DNA of 64,000 bases from Tateyamaria omphalii. Its GTDB lineage: Bacteria; Pseudomonadota; Alphaproteobacteria; Rhodobacterales; Rhodobacteraceae. This document shows, piece after piece, positions 1-8,208 of this stretch. The notes beneath the pieces are model-generated. The model did no database searches. It saw only the letters and a program-made list of their open reading frames with translations, and was not told the origin of the DNA. Location of the stretch: positions 1,488,001-1,552,000 of the forward strand of contig NZ_CP019312.1 of NCBI RefSeq assembly GCF_001969365.1, given 5' to 3'. The first letter of the stretch is position 1. Every line of letters starts with the position of its first letter. The position numbers and the translations under genes were made by a program.

Positions 1-664
1 CAATATCGCGCTGTGCTGCCTCGGAGGCGGCGCCAAATCCGGCGATGCCGATGACGTTTTCGGTGCCGGACCGGCGGCCCATTTCCTGTCCGCCGCCGCG
101 CACCTGCGCCTGCACATCCAACCCCTGGCGCAATACAAGCGCACCGATGCCCTTCGGTCCGCCCAGTTTGTGGGCAGAGACCAGGCCCATTTCGGCGCCC
201 AGCCAGTCAAAACCGAAAGGCAGTTTACCAAAGGCCTGCGTCAGATCGCTGAGCGCGAGGTCAGACGGCAAGTCCTGCACAACCCCTGTTTCGGAATTGG
301 CAAGCTGCAGGCAAGATGCAGCGGGTGTTTCAATGCGCACGACACCATGCGCATCGGCCAACAAAACCGGATCGATCCACGCGCAAACTGCATCATGTTC
401 AATGGCCGCGCCTTGCAGGGACCGCCCGGCACAGGCCAGCGCCGCCGCCTCCGTCGCGCTGGCGGTGAACACGATGTCGGCATGGGATGCGCCTAGGGCG
501 TCGGATATCTGCCCCCGCGCCCTTTCAACAATTGCCTTGGCCGCCCGCCCCTCGGCATGCACCGACGATGGATTGCCCAACGCATCCATGGCGCGCAGCA
601 TTGCCTCCCGTGCTTCCGCCCTCAGAGGTGTCGTTGCGTTATGATCCAGATAGACCCGGGTCAT
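1..664 (-). CDS. Cysteine desulfurase of the iscR-suf operon (partial, C-terminus beyond window)
   Basis: A PLP-dependent class V aminotransferase-fold enzyme that takes sulfur from cysteine for Fe-S cluster assembly. The 221 visible residues begin MTRVYLDHNATTPL, the usual N-terminus of NifS/IscS-type desulfurases. The PLP lysine is Lys166 in SAHKLGG, and the late motif GGGQEMGRRSGTEN is present around residues 190-203. The start ATG is at 662-664 and the reading frame runs off the left edge, so the active-site cysteine loop is not visible. It lies 66 bp downstream of iscR on the same strand; in Rhodobacterales this is the known order before sufB, sufC, sufD and sufS. The gap to iscR holds a GC-rich repeat. 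Group I (NifS/IscS-like) is favoured over SufS by the motifs. Confidence 0.9.
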   Translation of the reverse strand, partial: MTRVYLDHNATTPLRAEAREAMLRAMDALGNPSSVHAEGRAAKAIVERARGQISDALGASHADIVFTASATEAAALACAGRSLQGAAIEHDAVCAWIDPVLLADAHGVVRIETPAASCLQLANSETGVVQDLPSDLALSDLTQAFGKLPFGFDWLGAEMGLVSAHKLGGPKGIGALVLRQGLDVQAQVRGGGQEMGRRSGTENVIGIAGFGAASEAAQRDI

Positions 665-666
665 AT

Positions 667-723
667 CTTCTCTGGTTCAAGAAAATCCCGGGGGAGTCGC
701 GCAAGCGACGGGGGCTGGCCCCC
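667..723. repeat. Intergenic repeat family A, copy 1
   Basis: A short element beginning CTTCTCTGGTTCAAG and followed by a C3G5 block. It contains a GTCGC/GCGAC hairpin and ends in a GGGGGC-TG-GCCCCC hairpin. The same arrangement recurs at 7873, 19100, 27375 and 59057, with 59057 the closest match. It sits between iscR and the cysteine desulfurase, so it should be transcribed within the operon. Confidence 0.75.
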
Positions 724-730
724 AGCAGCA

Positions 731-1192
731 TCAACCATCATCGACCACCGCAAACAGGTTGGGCACCGCAGGACACGGCGCCAGATCATTGCCAATCACA
801 TCCGATAAACGCGTCTGGTGCAGGAACACGTAAACATGCGCGCTCAACCCCTCCCACAACCGGTTGGTCAGCGATTGCGCCTTGGACCCTGACGCCGCAC
901 CGGACGCGCCTGCGCCCTTGTGCATGGCGTCCACCTTTTCATCGACCGCCGCCAGCACATCGGCCACCCGGATGTCCGATGCTGACCGCGCAAGGCGGTA
1001 GCCACCCCCCGGTCCCCGCACAGACACCACCAGATCGGCGCGCCGCAACTTGACGAACAGCTGTTCAAGATAGGGCAGCGAAATGTCCTGCCGGCCGGAG
1101 ATGTCGCTCAGGCTGACGAGCTTATCCTCGGCCTGCATCGCGATATCGGCCAGTGCCACCATCGCATAGCGCCCCTTTGTCGACAATTTCAT
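731..1192 (-). CDS. iscR: Rrf2-family regulator IscR
   Basis: Transcriptional regulator of Fe-S cluster assembly. The 153-residue protein starts MKLSTKGRYAM, the standard Rrf2 beginning; an upstream in-frame ATG at 1234 is less likely because it adds a non-homologous tail. The winged helix-turn-helix covers about residues 1-80 and includes the wing RGPGGGYRLAR. Classical IscR binds a 2Fe-2S cluster through three closely spaced cysteines after the EKVDA segment. Here that segment (residues 85-110) has no cysteine, and the only cysteine in the protein is Cys140 near the C-terminus. A Rhodobacter sphaeroides IscR lacking the triad has been described as a distinct Fe-S-binding type, so this looks like a lineage property rather than decay. 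The gene heads the suf operon and is preceded by an Irr-type box on its promoter. Confidence 0.92.
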   Translation of the reverse strand: MKLSTKGRYAMVALADIAMQAEDKLVSLSDISGRQDISLPYLEQLFVKLRRADLVVSVRGPGGGYRLARSASDIRVADVLAAVDEKVDAMHKGAGASGAASGSKAQSLTNRLWEGLSAHVYVFLHQTRLSDVIGNDLAPCPAVPNLFAVVDDG

Positions 1193-1270
1193 CGCACAGC
1201 CCCCAATTGACGTTACCGGCCCAAGGTCATACATCCGTGGCCACCGCAGGATGCACGCCTGCCCGAGAAG

Positions 1271-1285
1271 TTAGAACCGTTCTAA
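1271..1285. promoter_or_regulatory. Irr/ICE-type iron box
   Basis: TTAGAA-CCG-TTCTAA is a perfect inverted repeat and fits the published alphaproteobacterial Irr-box pattern TTAGAA-N3-TTCTAA. It overlaps the predicted -10 element of the leftward iscR promoter, which suggests iron- or haem-dependent control of the suf operon. The divergent hydrolase start is 65 bp away. Confidence 0.75.
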
Positions 1286-1307
1286 GGTAACCGATCAATT
1301 CCGTCAA
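1279..1307 (-). promoter_or_regulatory. Predicted sigma-70 promoter of iscR
   Basis: On the minus strand, TTGACG (1302-1307) and TAGAAC (1279-1284) are separated by 17 bp. The -10 hexamer lies inside the Irr-type palindrome. Transcription would start about 80 bp upstream of the iscR ATG. Confidence 0.6.
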
Positions 1308-1349
1308 GAAATCGGATGCCGAAAAGACGCGACAAGGACAGTAACGCAT

Positions 1350-2003
1350 ATGCCCGAGGTCATTTTTCCCGGACCCGAAGGCCGTCTCGAAGGCCGCTAT
1401 CACCCACAAAAAGAACGTGACGCCCCCATTGCCATCGTGCTGCATCCGCATCCGCAGTTTGGCGGAACGATGAATCACAAGGTGGTGCATGCGCTGCACT
1501 ACGCGTTTTTCAACATGGGTTTTACCGTTCTGCGCTTCAACTTCCGGGGTGTGGGGCGCAGCCAGGGCGAGTATGATCAAGGGATTGGCGAGCTTTCCGA
1601 CGCCGCCTCCGCCCTCGACTACCTTCAGTCGATGAACAACAATTCCAAGCATTGCTGGGTGGCGGGCTTCAGCTTTGGCGCGTGGATCGGGATGCAACTT
1701 CTGATGCGACGGCCCGAAATCACCGGATTCATTTCGGTCTCGCCTCCCGCGAACATGTACGACTTCTCGTTTCTGGCGCCCTGCCCGTCGAGCGGCCTGA
1801 TCATCAACGGAACCGCCGACCGCGTGGCGCCGCCCGCGGACACGGAATCGCTGGTGTCGAAGCTGCACGACCAAAAGGGCATCACGATCACCCACACCCA
1901 AGTCGAAGGTGCCGGGCACTTCTTTGAAGACCCGCATCTGGACACGCTGATCGGCAACACAACCGACTACGTCAAACGCCGCCTGACCGAGACGACGCGC
2001 TGA
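1350..2003 (+). CDS. Alpha/beta hydrolase (COG2945-like)
   Basis: A 217-residue cytoplasmic serine hydrolase-fold protein of unknown substrate. The nucleophile elbow is GFSFGA around residues 107-112. An HPHPQFGG motif near residue 32 resembles the oxyanion loop of this family. An Asp in NGTADRVAP and a late His in EGAGHFFE complete a plausible triad. There is no signal peptide. It is the first gene of a tight rightward operon: the next gene starts 1 bp after its stop and the HD protein overlaps that one. It is divergent from iscR, and the shared intergenic region carries the Irr-type box. Homologues are often labelled simply alpha/beta hydrolase. Confidence 0.82.
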   Translation: MPEVIFPGPEGRLEGRYHPQKERDAPIAIVLHPHPQFGGTMNHKVVHALHYAFFNMGFTVLRFNFRGVGRSQGEYDQGIGELSDAASALDYLQSMNNNSKHCWVAGFSFGAWIGMQLLMRRPEITGFISVSPPANMYDFSFLAPCPSSGLIINGTADRVAPPADTESLVSKLHDQKGITITHTQVEGAGHFFEDPHLDTLIGNTTDYVKRRLTETTR

Positions 2004-2004
2004 T

Positions 2005-2244
2005 ATGGCCGATCCTGTTGTTGTCGAAATGGCCAACAAACTGGCCGAGGAATGCCTGGCTGTGCAGAACGAGATTGGCAACGACCGGCTGTTCATGGAA
2101 GTGGGCGACGTTCTGGGCGCGTCCTCGCAAACCCTGGAAGAGGCATTCCTGACCGCAATCCGCACGCGGATGGCGAACGATCAGGGCCGCCGGTTCTTGG
2201 CGCAGAAGATCAAGGCGCACAGGGCGGCGCAGGCGACCGAGTGA
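2005..2244 (+). CDS. Conserved hypothetical protein, 79 aa
   Basis: A small, mostly helical acidic and basic protein that I do not recognise. It is probably soluble, with no membrane segment and no signal peptide. The start ATG lies 1 bp after the hydrolase stop, and its stop overlaps the GTG start of the HD-domain gene (GTGA), so the three genes are probably translated from one message. The coding assignment rests on this tight packing and on the absence of a better frame. Confidence 0.72.
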   Translation: MADPVVVEMANKLAEECLAVQNEIGNDRLFMEVGDVLGASSQTLEEAFLTAIRTRMANDQGRRFLAQKIKAHRAAQATE

Positions 2245-2819
2245 CGCGGCTCGACAAGCAAATCGCCTTTCTGAACGAGGCGGACAAGCTGAAATCAGTT
2301 CTCCGCGCCACCACGCTCGCCGATGCCAGCCGGGCCGAGAACAGTGCCGAACACTCGTGGCATCTGACCCTATATGCTCTTGTTCTGGCCGATCAGGCCG
2401 GGCCGGATGTGGACATCGACCGGGTTATCAAGATGCTAATCCTGCATGATCTGGTCGAGATTGATGCGGGCGACACGCCCATCTTTGAGAATGTCGATGC
2501 GGCGGAGGTCGCTGCGAAAGAGGAAGCGGCAGCTGACCGGATCTTTGGGCTGCTTCCCGCGGACATTGCCAGCGCGTTGCGCCCGATCTGGGAAGAGTTC
2601 GAAGCGGCGTTGACCCCCACCGCACAATTCGCCAAGGCGCTGGACCGCTTCCAGCCGCCCATGCAGAACCTCGCTTCGGGTGGCGGCAGCTGGCGCGCAT
2701 ACAACGTGACTCAAGACACCATTGCGGCCCGTGTCGGGACCAAGATCGAGCGCGGCGCGCCCGGTTTGTGGGCCTATGCCCGCAAACGCATCGCCGCGTT
2801 CTTTGCCTCCGCCTCTTAA
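2241..2819 (+). CDS. HD-domain phosphohydrolase (YfbR-like)
   Basis: A 192-residue protein of the HD superfamily. Metal-ligand candidates are His38 in ENSAEHSW, the His69-Asp70 pair in ILHDLVE and a later Asp in the C-terminal half. The ENSAEHSW and HDLVE motifs resemble 5'-deoxynucleotidases and related HD_3 proteins, so dephosphorylation of a nucleotide is a reasonable guess. The GTG start at 2241 is chosen because it overlaps the upstream stop in GTGA and begins exactly where the HD homology begins; the open frame extends further upstream only as an overlap. It is the last gene of the hydrolase operon. Confidence 0.8.
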   Translation: MTRLDKQIAFLNEADKLKSVLRATTLADASRAENSAEHSWHLTLYALVLADQAGPDVDIDRVIKMLILHDLVEIDAGDTPIFENVDAAEVAAKEEAAADRIFGLLPADIASALRPIWEEFEAALTPTAQFAKALDRFQPPMQNLASGGGSWRAYNVTQDTIAARVGTKIERGAPGLWAYARKRIAAFFASAS

Positions 2820-2832
2820 CTCCACACTTTTT

Positions 2833-2850
2833 TGTATACCATTGCATACA
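2833..2850. promoter_or_regulatory. Inverted repeat upstream of icd, candidate operator
   Basis: TGTATAC-CATT-GCATACA has 6 of 7 arm bases paired and lies 70 bp before the icd start, in an otherwise AT-richer patch. The half-site resembles those bound by some GntR/FCD regulators. No regulator is encoded beside it. Confidence 0.4.
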
Positions 2851-2919
2851 CTCTTTCCAAACCGGCCCTGACACGCTAAGCGACGCTCAGAGTTTTCGCG
2901 CGCGCAAAGGACCCTCCCC

Positions 2920-4134
2920 ATGAGCAAGATCAAGGTAGAAAATCCAATCGTCGAGATGGACGGGGACGAGATGACCCGCATCATGTGGGACTTCATCAAG
3001 AAGAAACTGATCGAGCCATATCTGGACATCGACCTGCTCTATTACGATCTGGGGATCGAAGAACGCGACCGGACCGAAGACCAGATCACTATCGACGCCG
3101 CCGAAAAGACCAAGGAGGTGGGCGTTGCCGTCAAATGCGCGACCATCACCCCGGACGAGGCGCGGGTGGAAGAATTTGGCCTCAAGAAGATGTGGCGCAG
3201 CCCCAACGGCACCATCCGCAACATCCTCGGCGGGGTGATCTTTCGCCAGCCGATCATCTGCCGCAACGTCCCCCGCCTTGTGCCCGGCTGGACACGCCCC
3301 ATCGTCGTGGGCCGCCATGCCTTTGGCGATCAGTACAAGGCCACGGACATGAAGTTCCCGGGCGCCGGCACGCTAACGATGAAATTCGTGGGCGAGGACG
3401 GGACCGAGATTGAGCACGAGGTCTACAAGGCCGACAGCCCGGGCGTGTTCCTGTCGATGTATAACATAGACAAGTCGATCTACGATTTCGCGCGTGCGTC
3501 GTTCAACTATGGTCTGAACCTGGGCTGGCCGGTCTACCTGTCGACCAAGAACACGATCCTGAAACAATATGACGGCCGGTTCCTTGAAATATTCCAGGAA
3601 GTCTATGATGCCGAATTCAAGGACCAGTTCGAGGCCAAGAAGATCTGGTACGAACACCGCCTGATCGACGACATGGTGGCCTGTGCGATCAAGTGGAATG
3701 GTGGCTTTGTCTGGGCCTGCAAGAATTACGATGGCGATGTGCAGTCTGACGTGGTTGCGCAAGGCTTTGGCTCTCTGGGTATGATGACCAGCCAGCTGAT
3801 GACACCCGATGGCAAGATCGTGGAGGCAGAGGCCGCCCACGGCACTGTCACGCGACACTATCGCCAGCATCAGGCGGGCGAGCAAACCTCGACCAACTCC
3901 ATCGCGTCGATCTATGCGTGGACCGGGGGCCTCAAGCACCGGGCCAAGCTGGACGACAACGCAGCCCTCATGACCTTTGCCGAGACGCTGGAGAAGGTGA
4001 TCGTGCAGACCGTGGAGAGCGGGCACATGACCAAGGATCTGGCCCTGCTGGTCGGTCCCGATCAGGGTTGGCTCACCACCATGGGGTTCTTGGAAAAGAT
4101 CGACGAGAACCTGAACGCCGCTTTGGCGGGCTGA
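2920..4134 (+). CDS. icd: NADP-dependent isocitrate dehydrogenase
   Basis: Oxidative decarboxylation of isocitrate to 2-oxoglutarate in the TCA cycle. The 404-residue sequence (N-terminus [20 protein letters not shown]) is of the eukaryote-like homodimeric type common in alphaproteobacteria. The substrate-binding segment [12 protein letters not shown] is present around residues 94-105. [14 protein letters not shown] motif follows near residue 133, and the nucleotide region [11 protein letters not shown] is near residue 307. Length and ends match the family. It appears monocistronic: upstream is a non-coding 100 bp with a palindrome, and downstream are 103 bp before the YitT gene. Confidence 0.96.
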   Translation: MSKIKVENPIVEMDGDEMTRIMWDFIKKKLIEPYLDIDLLYYDLGIEERDRTEDQITIDAAEKTKEVGVAVKCATITPDEARVEEFGLKKMWRSPNGTIRNILGGVIFRQPIICRNVPRLVPGWTRPIVVGRHAFGDQYKATDMKFPGAGTLTMKFVGEDGTEIEHEVYKADSPGVFLSMYNIDKSIYDFARASFNYGLNLGWPVYLSTKNTILKQYDGRFLEIFQEVYDAEFKDQFEAKKIWYEHRLIDDMVACAIKWNGGFVWACKNYDGDVQSDVVAQGFGSLGMMTSQLMTPDGKIVEAEAAHGTVTRHYRQHQAGEQTSTNSIASIYAWTGGLKHRAKLDDNAALMTFAETLEKVIVQTVESGHMTKDLALLVGPDQGWLTTMGFLEKIDENLNAALAG

Positions 4135-4237
4135 TCCGCGCAAAATCCATGCACAGGCTGCGGGTCCGCCATGCGCGGGCCTGTTTATGCGCTGCCGCGG
4201 CTGGAAGTAACAGCGGCGCTGTCCTAGCTCTGGCCGC

Positions 4238-4852
4238 ATGGTGACAATCGACGAAACCAAGGTGCGGCACACCGCATTGGATGACGCGCAGGGTCTGGGA
4301 CTGGGCGTGTTCCTGTGCGGCCTTGGGATGCACGTGCTGACCCATGTGGGCCTTATCACCGGGCAGACGGCAGGCATTGCCGTCATCATCAGCTACATGA
4401 CCGGCTGGTCCTTTGGCGCGGTGTTCTTTGTGATCAACCTGCCCTTTTACCTGCTGGCTTACCGGCGGCTGGGACTGGAATTCACGGTCAAGTCGCTGGT
4501 GTCTGTAACGGCGCTGTCACTGGTCACCGATCTGCTGCCGTTCGGATTTACTATTGATACGCTGCACCCCGCGTTGGGCGCCGTGATCTTTGGCGCGACG
4601 GTGGGCATCGGCCTGCTTGCGATGTTCCGGCACAATGGCTCGCTTGGCGGGCTCGGAGTCGTCGCACTGCTTGTGCAGGACAAGACAGGGTTCAAGGCAG
4701 GCTATGTGCAGCTGATTTCGGACGCTGTCATCTTTGCCATCGCGGCGCTGCTGTTTCCGCTGAGTGTGGTGGGGTGGTCACTGCTTGGCGCAGTCATTTT
4801 GAATATGATCATAACCTTCAACCACCGCCGGGACAGGTACATCGCCACCTGA
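4238..4852 (+). CDS. YitT family membrane protein (DUF161)
   Basis: A 204-residue inner-membrane protein with about five hydrophobic segments (around residues 20-40, 45-68, 78-97, 105-128 and 165-190). The GLITGQTAGIA and NGSLGGLGVVAL glycine-rich stretches are typical of the YitT/DUF161 family. Its function is unknown; transport has been suggested for relatives. It is transcribed alone. Its last 75 bp are overlapped on the other strand by the DUF6356 gene. Confidence 0.82.
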   Translation: MVTIDETKVRHTALDDAQGLGLGVFLCGLGMHVLTHVGLITGQTAGIAVIISYMTGWSFGAVFFVINLPFYLLAYRRLGLEFTVKSLVSVTALSLVTDLLPFGFTIDTLHPALGAVIFGATVGIGLLAMFRHNGSLGGLGVVALLVQDKTGFKAGYVQLISDAVIFAIAALLFPLSVVGWSLLGAVILNMIITFNHRRDRYIAT

Positions 4853-5056
4853 CGTTTTCCGGCTTTGAATCCTTGCGTGCATCTTGGCGATCATACGGCT
4901 CGCTGTCTGCTCAAACAGGGACGGGATGACGGCATGGACTGCCGCCGCACCGGCTGCCAACGCCAGCTGAATTGCAAATCTACTTGCAAAAACAGCGTGT
5001 TGAACATAGGTCTCATCCACGGCGCGCGGATGGGTCAGAAAGATACGTGTAAACAT
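4778..5056 (-). CDS. DUF6356 family small membrane protein
   Basis: A 92-residue protein beginning MFTRIFLTHPRAVDETYVQH, which matches the DUF6356 pattern of a short amphipathic start followed by one hydrophobic segment (about residues 22-45) ending at HAVIPSLFEQT. The conserved part lies in residues 1-60, entirely in the region free of other genes. The C-terminal 30 residues run antisense through the end of the YitT gene and could be poorly conserved. Function unknown. Confidence 0.7.
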   Translation of the reverse strand: MFTRIFLTHPRAVDETYVQHAVFASRFAIQLALAAGAAAVHAVIPSLFEQTASRMIAKMHARIQSRKTSGGDVPVPAVVEGYDHIQNDCAKQ

Positions 5057-5171
5057 GGGGCCTCGTGCTTATTTGTCATGACGATACAGCGCAGCCAGTG
5101 GTAAATGTTCCCAAATCTTTCCCAGTAGAGCAGTTTTTAGATGAGATTATCCCGTTCTTCGGAGAAGTAAG

Positions 5172-5627
5172 ATGACTTTTGATGCGATCGACATAAAAAT
5201 AATGAATGCGCTGCAGCGCGATGCAGGACAGTCGCTTGAAACGCTTGGTGCGGATGTGGGGCTGAGCCGCAATGCGTGTTGGCGCCGGGTGAAATCGCTG
5301 GAGGAGTCCGGGGCAATTACGTCGCGCGTCGCTCTGGTCGACGCCAAGGCGGTGGGCCTGGGCCTGATGGTGTTCATGCAGGTCAGAACGCACAGCCATG
5401 ACCCCGACTGGCAAATGCAGTTCAAACGCGCCACCTGCACGATCCCCGGGATTTTGAGCGTCTACCGCATGACGGGCGATCTGGACTATCTGATCCGCGC
5501 GCGTGTGCCGGACATGGACGGGTACGATACGCTTTACCAGCAATTGATCAGCCAGGTGCCGATTGCGGATGTATCGGCAAGCTTTGTTATGGAAGAGATT
5601 AAGGACAGCACCGCGCTGCCTCTTTGA
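5172..5627 (+). CDS. Lrp/AsnC family transcriptional regulator
   Basis: A 151-residue regulator with an N-terminal helix-turn-helix (about residues 4-60, FDAIDIKIMNALQRDAG) and a C-terminal RAM/AsnC ligand-binding domain (about 65-145, including MTGDLDYLIRARVPD). The effector is not predictable from sequence. The SMR transporter starts 12 bp downstream on the same strand, so the two are probably co-transcribed. It is divergent from the DUF6356 gene across about 115 bp. Confidence 0.88.
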   Translation: MTFDAIDIKIMNALQRDAGQSLETLGADVGLSRNACWRRVKSLEESGAITSRVALVDAKAVGLGLMVFMQVRTHSHDPDWQMQFKRATCTIPGILSVYRMTGDLDYLIRARVPDMDGYDTLYQQLISQVPIADVSASFVMEEIKDSTALPL

Positions 5628-5639
5628 AGGACACCCCAG

Positions 5640-5975
5640 ATGCCCCTGCACTATATTTATCTGATCGTGGCCGTCGCCGCGGAAACCATTGGCACGACCG
5701 CGCTGCAGGCCAGCAATCAGTTCACCCGAACCGGACCGACGATTCTGGTGATCGTGGCCTATGGTTTTGCCTTCTATTTCCTGGGCATCGCGCTGAAATA
5801 CATCCCCGTCGGCATCGCCTATGCGCTGTGGTCGGGGCTTGGGATCGTGCTGATCGCCCTCATCGGCGTTGCCGTCTTCGGCCAGCGGCTGGACCTGCCT
5901 GCCGCGCTTGGCCTTGCCATGATCATCGGGGGGATCGTGGTGATCCAGCTCTTCTCAAAGACGGCCACACACTAG
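5640..5975 (+). CDS. SMR family efflux transporter (EmrE-like)
   Basis: A 111-residue four-helix inner-membrane protein of the small multidrug resistance family. The membrane-embedded essential glutamate is Glu15 in AVAAETIGTTAL, equivalent to EmrE Glu14. The family signature around YAFAFYFLGIAL and IPVGIAYALWSGLG is intact. It probably works as a dual-topology dimer exporting cationic compounds in exchange for protons. It follows the AsnC-type regulator by 12 bp, which suggests local control. Substrate unknown; a guanidinium-type SMR cannot be excluded. Confidence 0.87.
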   Translation: MPLHYIYLIVAVAAETIGTTALQASNQFTRTGPTILVIVAYGFAFYFLGIALKYIPVGIAYALWSGLGIVLIALIGVAVFGQRLDLPAALGLAMIIGGIVVIQLFSKTATH

Positions 5976-6047
5976 AGGCGCGTTGGGGGCTTCCTTTCTG
6001 CACTGCGGCGCTATATGGGCCGGGCAACAATCATTGAGGCTCGTTTC

Positions 6048-7865
6048 ATGGATCTGCGCAACATCGCTATCATCGCACACGTCGACCACGGCAAGACCAC
6101 GCTGGTGGACGAATTGCTGAAGCAATCGGGCACGTACCGCGACAACCAGGCCACGACTGAACGGGCGATGGACAGCAACGATCTGGAGCGTGAGCGCGGG
6201 ATTACCATTTTGGCCAAGGCCACATCCGTGGAGTGGAAAGGCACCCGCATCAACATCGTCGACACGCCCGGCCACGCCGACTTCGGGGGCGAGGTCGAGC
6301 GCATCCTGTCCATGGTCGATGGCGTTGTGCTGCTGGTCGATGCCGCCGAAGGGCCCATGCCGCAGACCAAGTTTGTCACCTCAAAGGCGCTCGCCCTTGG
6401 TCTGCGCCCCATCGTGGTATTGAACAAAGTCGATAAGCCCGATGGTGAACCGGACCGCGCGCTGGACGAATGCTTTGATCTGTTTGCGAACCTCGGCGCC
6501 GATGACGACCAGCTGGATTTCCCTGCCATGTATGCATCGGGCCGGTCCGGCTGGGCGGACATGGAGCTGGACGGGCCGCGCAAGGACCTGTCGGCCCTGT
6601 TTGACCTGATCGTCGATCACGTGCCTGCGCCTGCGCAGTTGGAGGCCAAGGATGAGCCGTTCCGTATGCTGGCAACGACCCTTGGCTCCGACCCATTCAT
6701 CGGGCGCATCCTGACGGGTCGGGTCGAATCCGGCACACTGAAAGCAGGTGAAACCGTCAAGGCCCTGTCGCGTGACGGTACGCTGATTGAAAATTTCCGC
6801 TGCACAAAGATCCTCGCGTTCCGGGGTCTGGGCCAGCAGCCGATTGAACAGGCCGAGGCGGGTGACATCGTCACGCTTGCAGGGATGTCAAAAGCGACCG
6901 TGGCCGACAGCATCGTCGCCACGTCCGTCAATGACGCGCTACCCGCGCAGCCCATCGACCCGCCGACCATCACCGTGACCTTCGGCATCAACGATTCGCC
7001 CCTTGCGGGACGGGACGGCAAGAAGGTGCAGTCCCGTGTGATCCGCGACCGGCTGATGAAAGAGGCGGAGTCGAACGTCGCCATAAAGATCTCGGACACG
7101 CCCGGTGGCGACGCGTTCGAAGTGGCAGGGCGCGGCGAATTGCAGATGGGCGTTCTGATCGAGAACATGCGCCGCGAGGGGTTCGAGCTGAGCATTTCGC
7201 GCCCGCAGGTGCTGTTCCAGGAAATTGACGGCGTGCGCCATGAGCCGATCGAAGAGGCCACCATTGACGTAGACGACGAGTATTCCGGCGCGGTCATCGA
7301 GAAGCTGACCGGTGTGCGCAAGGGCAATCTGGTCGAGATGAAACCGGCCGGTGCGGGCAAGACACGCATCGTGGCACATGTCCCGTCACGGGGGCTGATC
7401 GGCTATCACGGCGAATTCCTGACCGACACGCGCGGCACCGGCGTGCTGAACCGCGTATTCCACGAATGGGCGCCACACAAGGGCCCAATCCCGGGCCGCC
7501 GTGCCGGTGTGCTCATTTCCATGGAAAATGGGCAATCTGTCGCCTTCGCCCTCTGGAACCTGGAAGAACGCGGGCGCATGTTCATTGGTGCCCAGGCGGA
7601 CGTGTACACCGGCATGATCATCGGCGAGCACAGCCGCGAGAATGATCTGGAAGTGAACCCGCTCAAGGGCAAGAAACTGACCAACGTCCGCGCGTCCGGC
7701 ACCGATGAAGCGGTGCGTTTGACCACGCCGATCTCGATGTCGCTGGAAGAGGCGATTGCCTATATCGACGATGATGAGTTGGTAGAGGTGACGCCGAACG
7801 CAGTGCGGTTGCGCAAGCGGTATCTCGATCCGCATGAACGCAAGCGGATGGCGCGCGCGTCATAA
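6048..7865 (+). CDS. typA: Ribosome-associated GTPase TypA/BipA
   Basis: A 605-residue translational GTPase related to EF-G that acts on the ribosome in stress and cold adaptation. The G1 loop is [10 protein letters not shown] (about residues 10-19), G3 is [10 protein letters not shown] and G4 is NKVDK. These are followed by domain II, the EF-G-like domains III and V, and the BipA-specific C-terminal domain. I chose the ATG at 6048 over the upstream in-frame ATG at 6015 because [18 protein letters not shown] is the canonical beginning. It is convergent with the DUF1330 gene; the 54-bp gap holds a repeat-like hairpin. Confidence 0.95.
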   Translation: MDLRNIAIIAHVDHGKTTLVDELLKQSGTYRDNQATTERAMDSNDLERERGITILAKATSVEWKGTRINIVDTPGHADFGGEVERILSMVDGVVLLVDAAEGPMPQTKFVTSKALALGLRPIVVLNKVDKPDGEPDRALDECFDLFANLGADDDQLDFPAMYASGRSGWADMELDGPRKDLSALFDLIVDHVPAPAQLEAKDEPFRMLATTLGSDPFIGRILTGRVESGTLKAGETVKALSRDGTLIENFRCTKILAFRGLGQQPIEQAEAGDIVTLAGMSKATVADSIVATSVNDALPAQPIDPPTITVTFGINDSPLAGRDGKKVQSRVIRDRLMKEAESNVAIKISDTPGGDAFEVAGRGELQMGVLIENMRREGFELSISRPQVLFQEIDGVRHEPIEEATIDVDDEYSGAVIEKLTGVRKGNLVEMKPAGAGKTRIVAHVPSRGLIGYHGEFLTDTRGTGVLNRVFHEWAPHKGPIPGRRAGVLISMENGQSVAFALWNLEERGRMFIGAQADVYTGMIIGEHSRENDLEVNPLKGKKLTNVRASGTDEAVRLTTPISMSLEEAIAYIDDDELVEVTPNAVRLRKRYLDPHERKRMARAS

Positions 7866-7872
7866 GGGTGGA

Positions 7873-7917
7873 CTGGGGCGCTGCCCCAGACCCCGTGGTA
7901 TTTGCAGTCAGAAGAAG
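7873..7917. repeat. Intergenic repeat family A, copy 2 (short form; possible terminator)
   Basis: A CTGGGGC-GCT-GCCCCAG hairpin is followed by ACCCCG, GTATTT and CAGAAGAAG. This is the family A element in the opposite orientation to copy 1 and without the central hairpin. It lies between the convergent typA and DUF1330 genes and could terminate either transcript. Confidence 0.65.
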
Positions 7918-7919
7918 AT

Positions 7920-8207
7920 CTATTCCGTGGTCTCAACGATCAACAGTTCGCGCTCTGATGCGCCGCGGGCGTACGCAAGAGCGGCTTGATATGCATCAGA
8001 GTGATAGCAACGTTCGGCGGTTTCCACGTCCGGAAACCTGGCCACCACGTTGCGCGGGCGGTCTGTTCCTTCGAGCTGCACATAGCGACCGCCACGCGCG
8101 ATGAAGGTGCCGCCATGATCGGCGATGGCGACGGTCGCACCTGCCGCATACTTCTTGTATGCGTCTTCATCCGTCACTGTGACATGCGCAATCCAGAGTG
8201 CTGGCAT
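7920..8207 (-). CDS. DUF1330 domain protein
   Basis: A 95-residue protein that fills the DUF1330 domain, a dimeric alpha-beta barrel fold of the ABM/EthD type. The segments AYKKYAAGATVAIADHGGTF and RFPDVETAERCYHSDAYQ are characteristic of the family. The biochemical role is unknown. The ATG at 8207 is used because homology begins at MPALWIAHV; the open frame extends upstream into alaS without similarity. It starts 1 bp after the alaS stop and is probably co-transcribed with it. Confidence 0.85.
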   Translation of the reverse strand: MPALWIAHVTVTDEDAYKKYAAGATVAIADHGGTFIARGGRYVQLEGTDRPRNVVARFPDVETAERCYHSDAYQAALAYARGASERELLIVETTE

Positions 8208-8208
8208 C

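Noticed and set aside
4151..4184. CAGGC/GCCTG stem after icd as a terminator
   Set aside because: Only 5 bp of perfect pairing around a large imperfect loop with TTT following; too weak to call.
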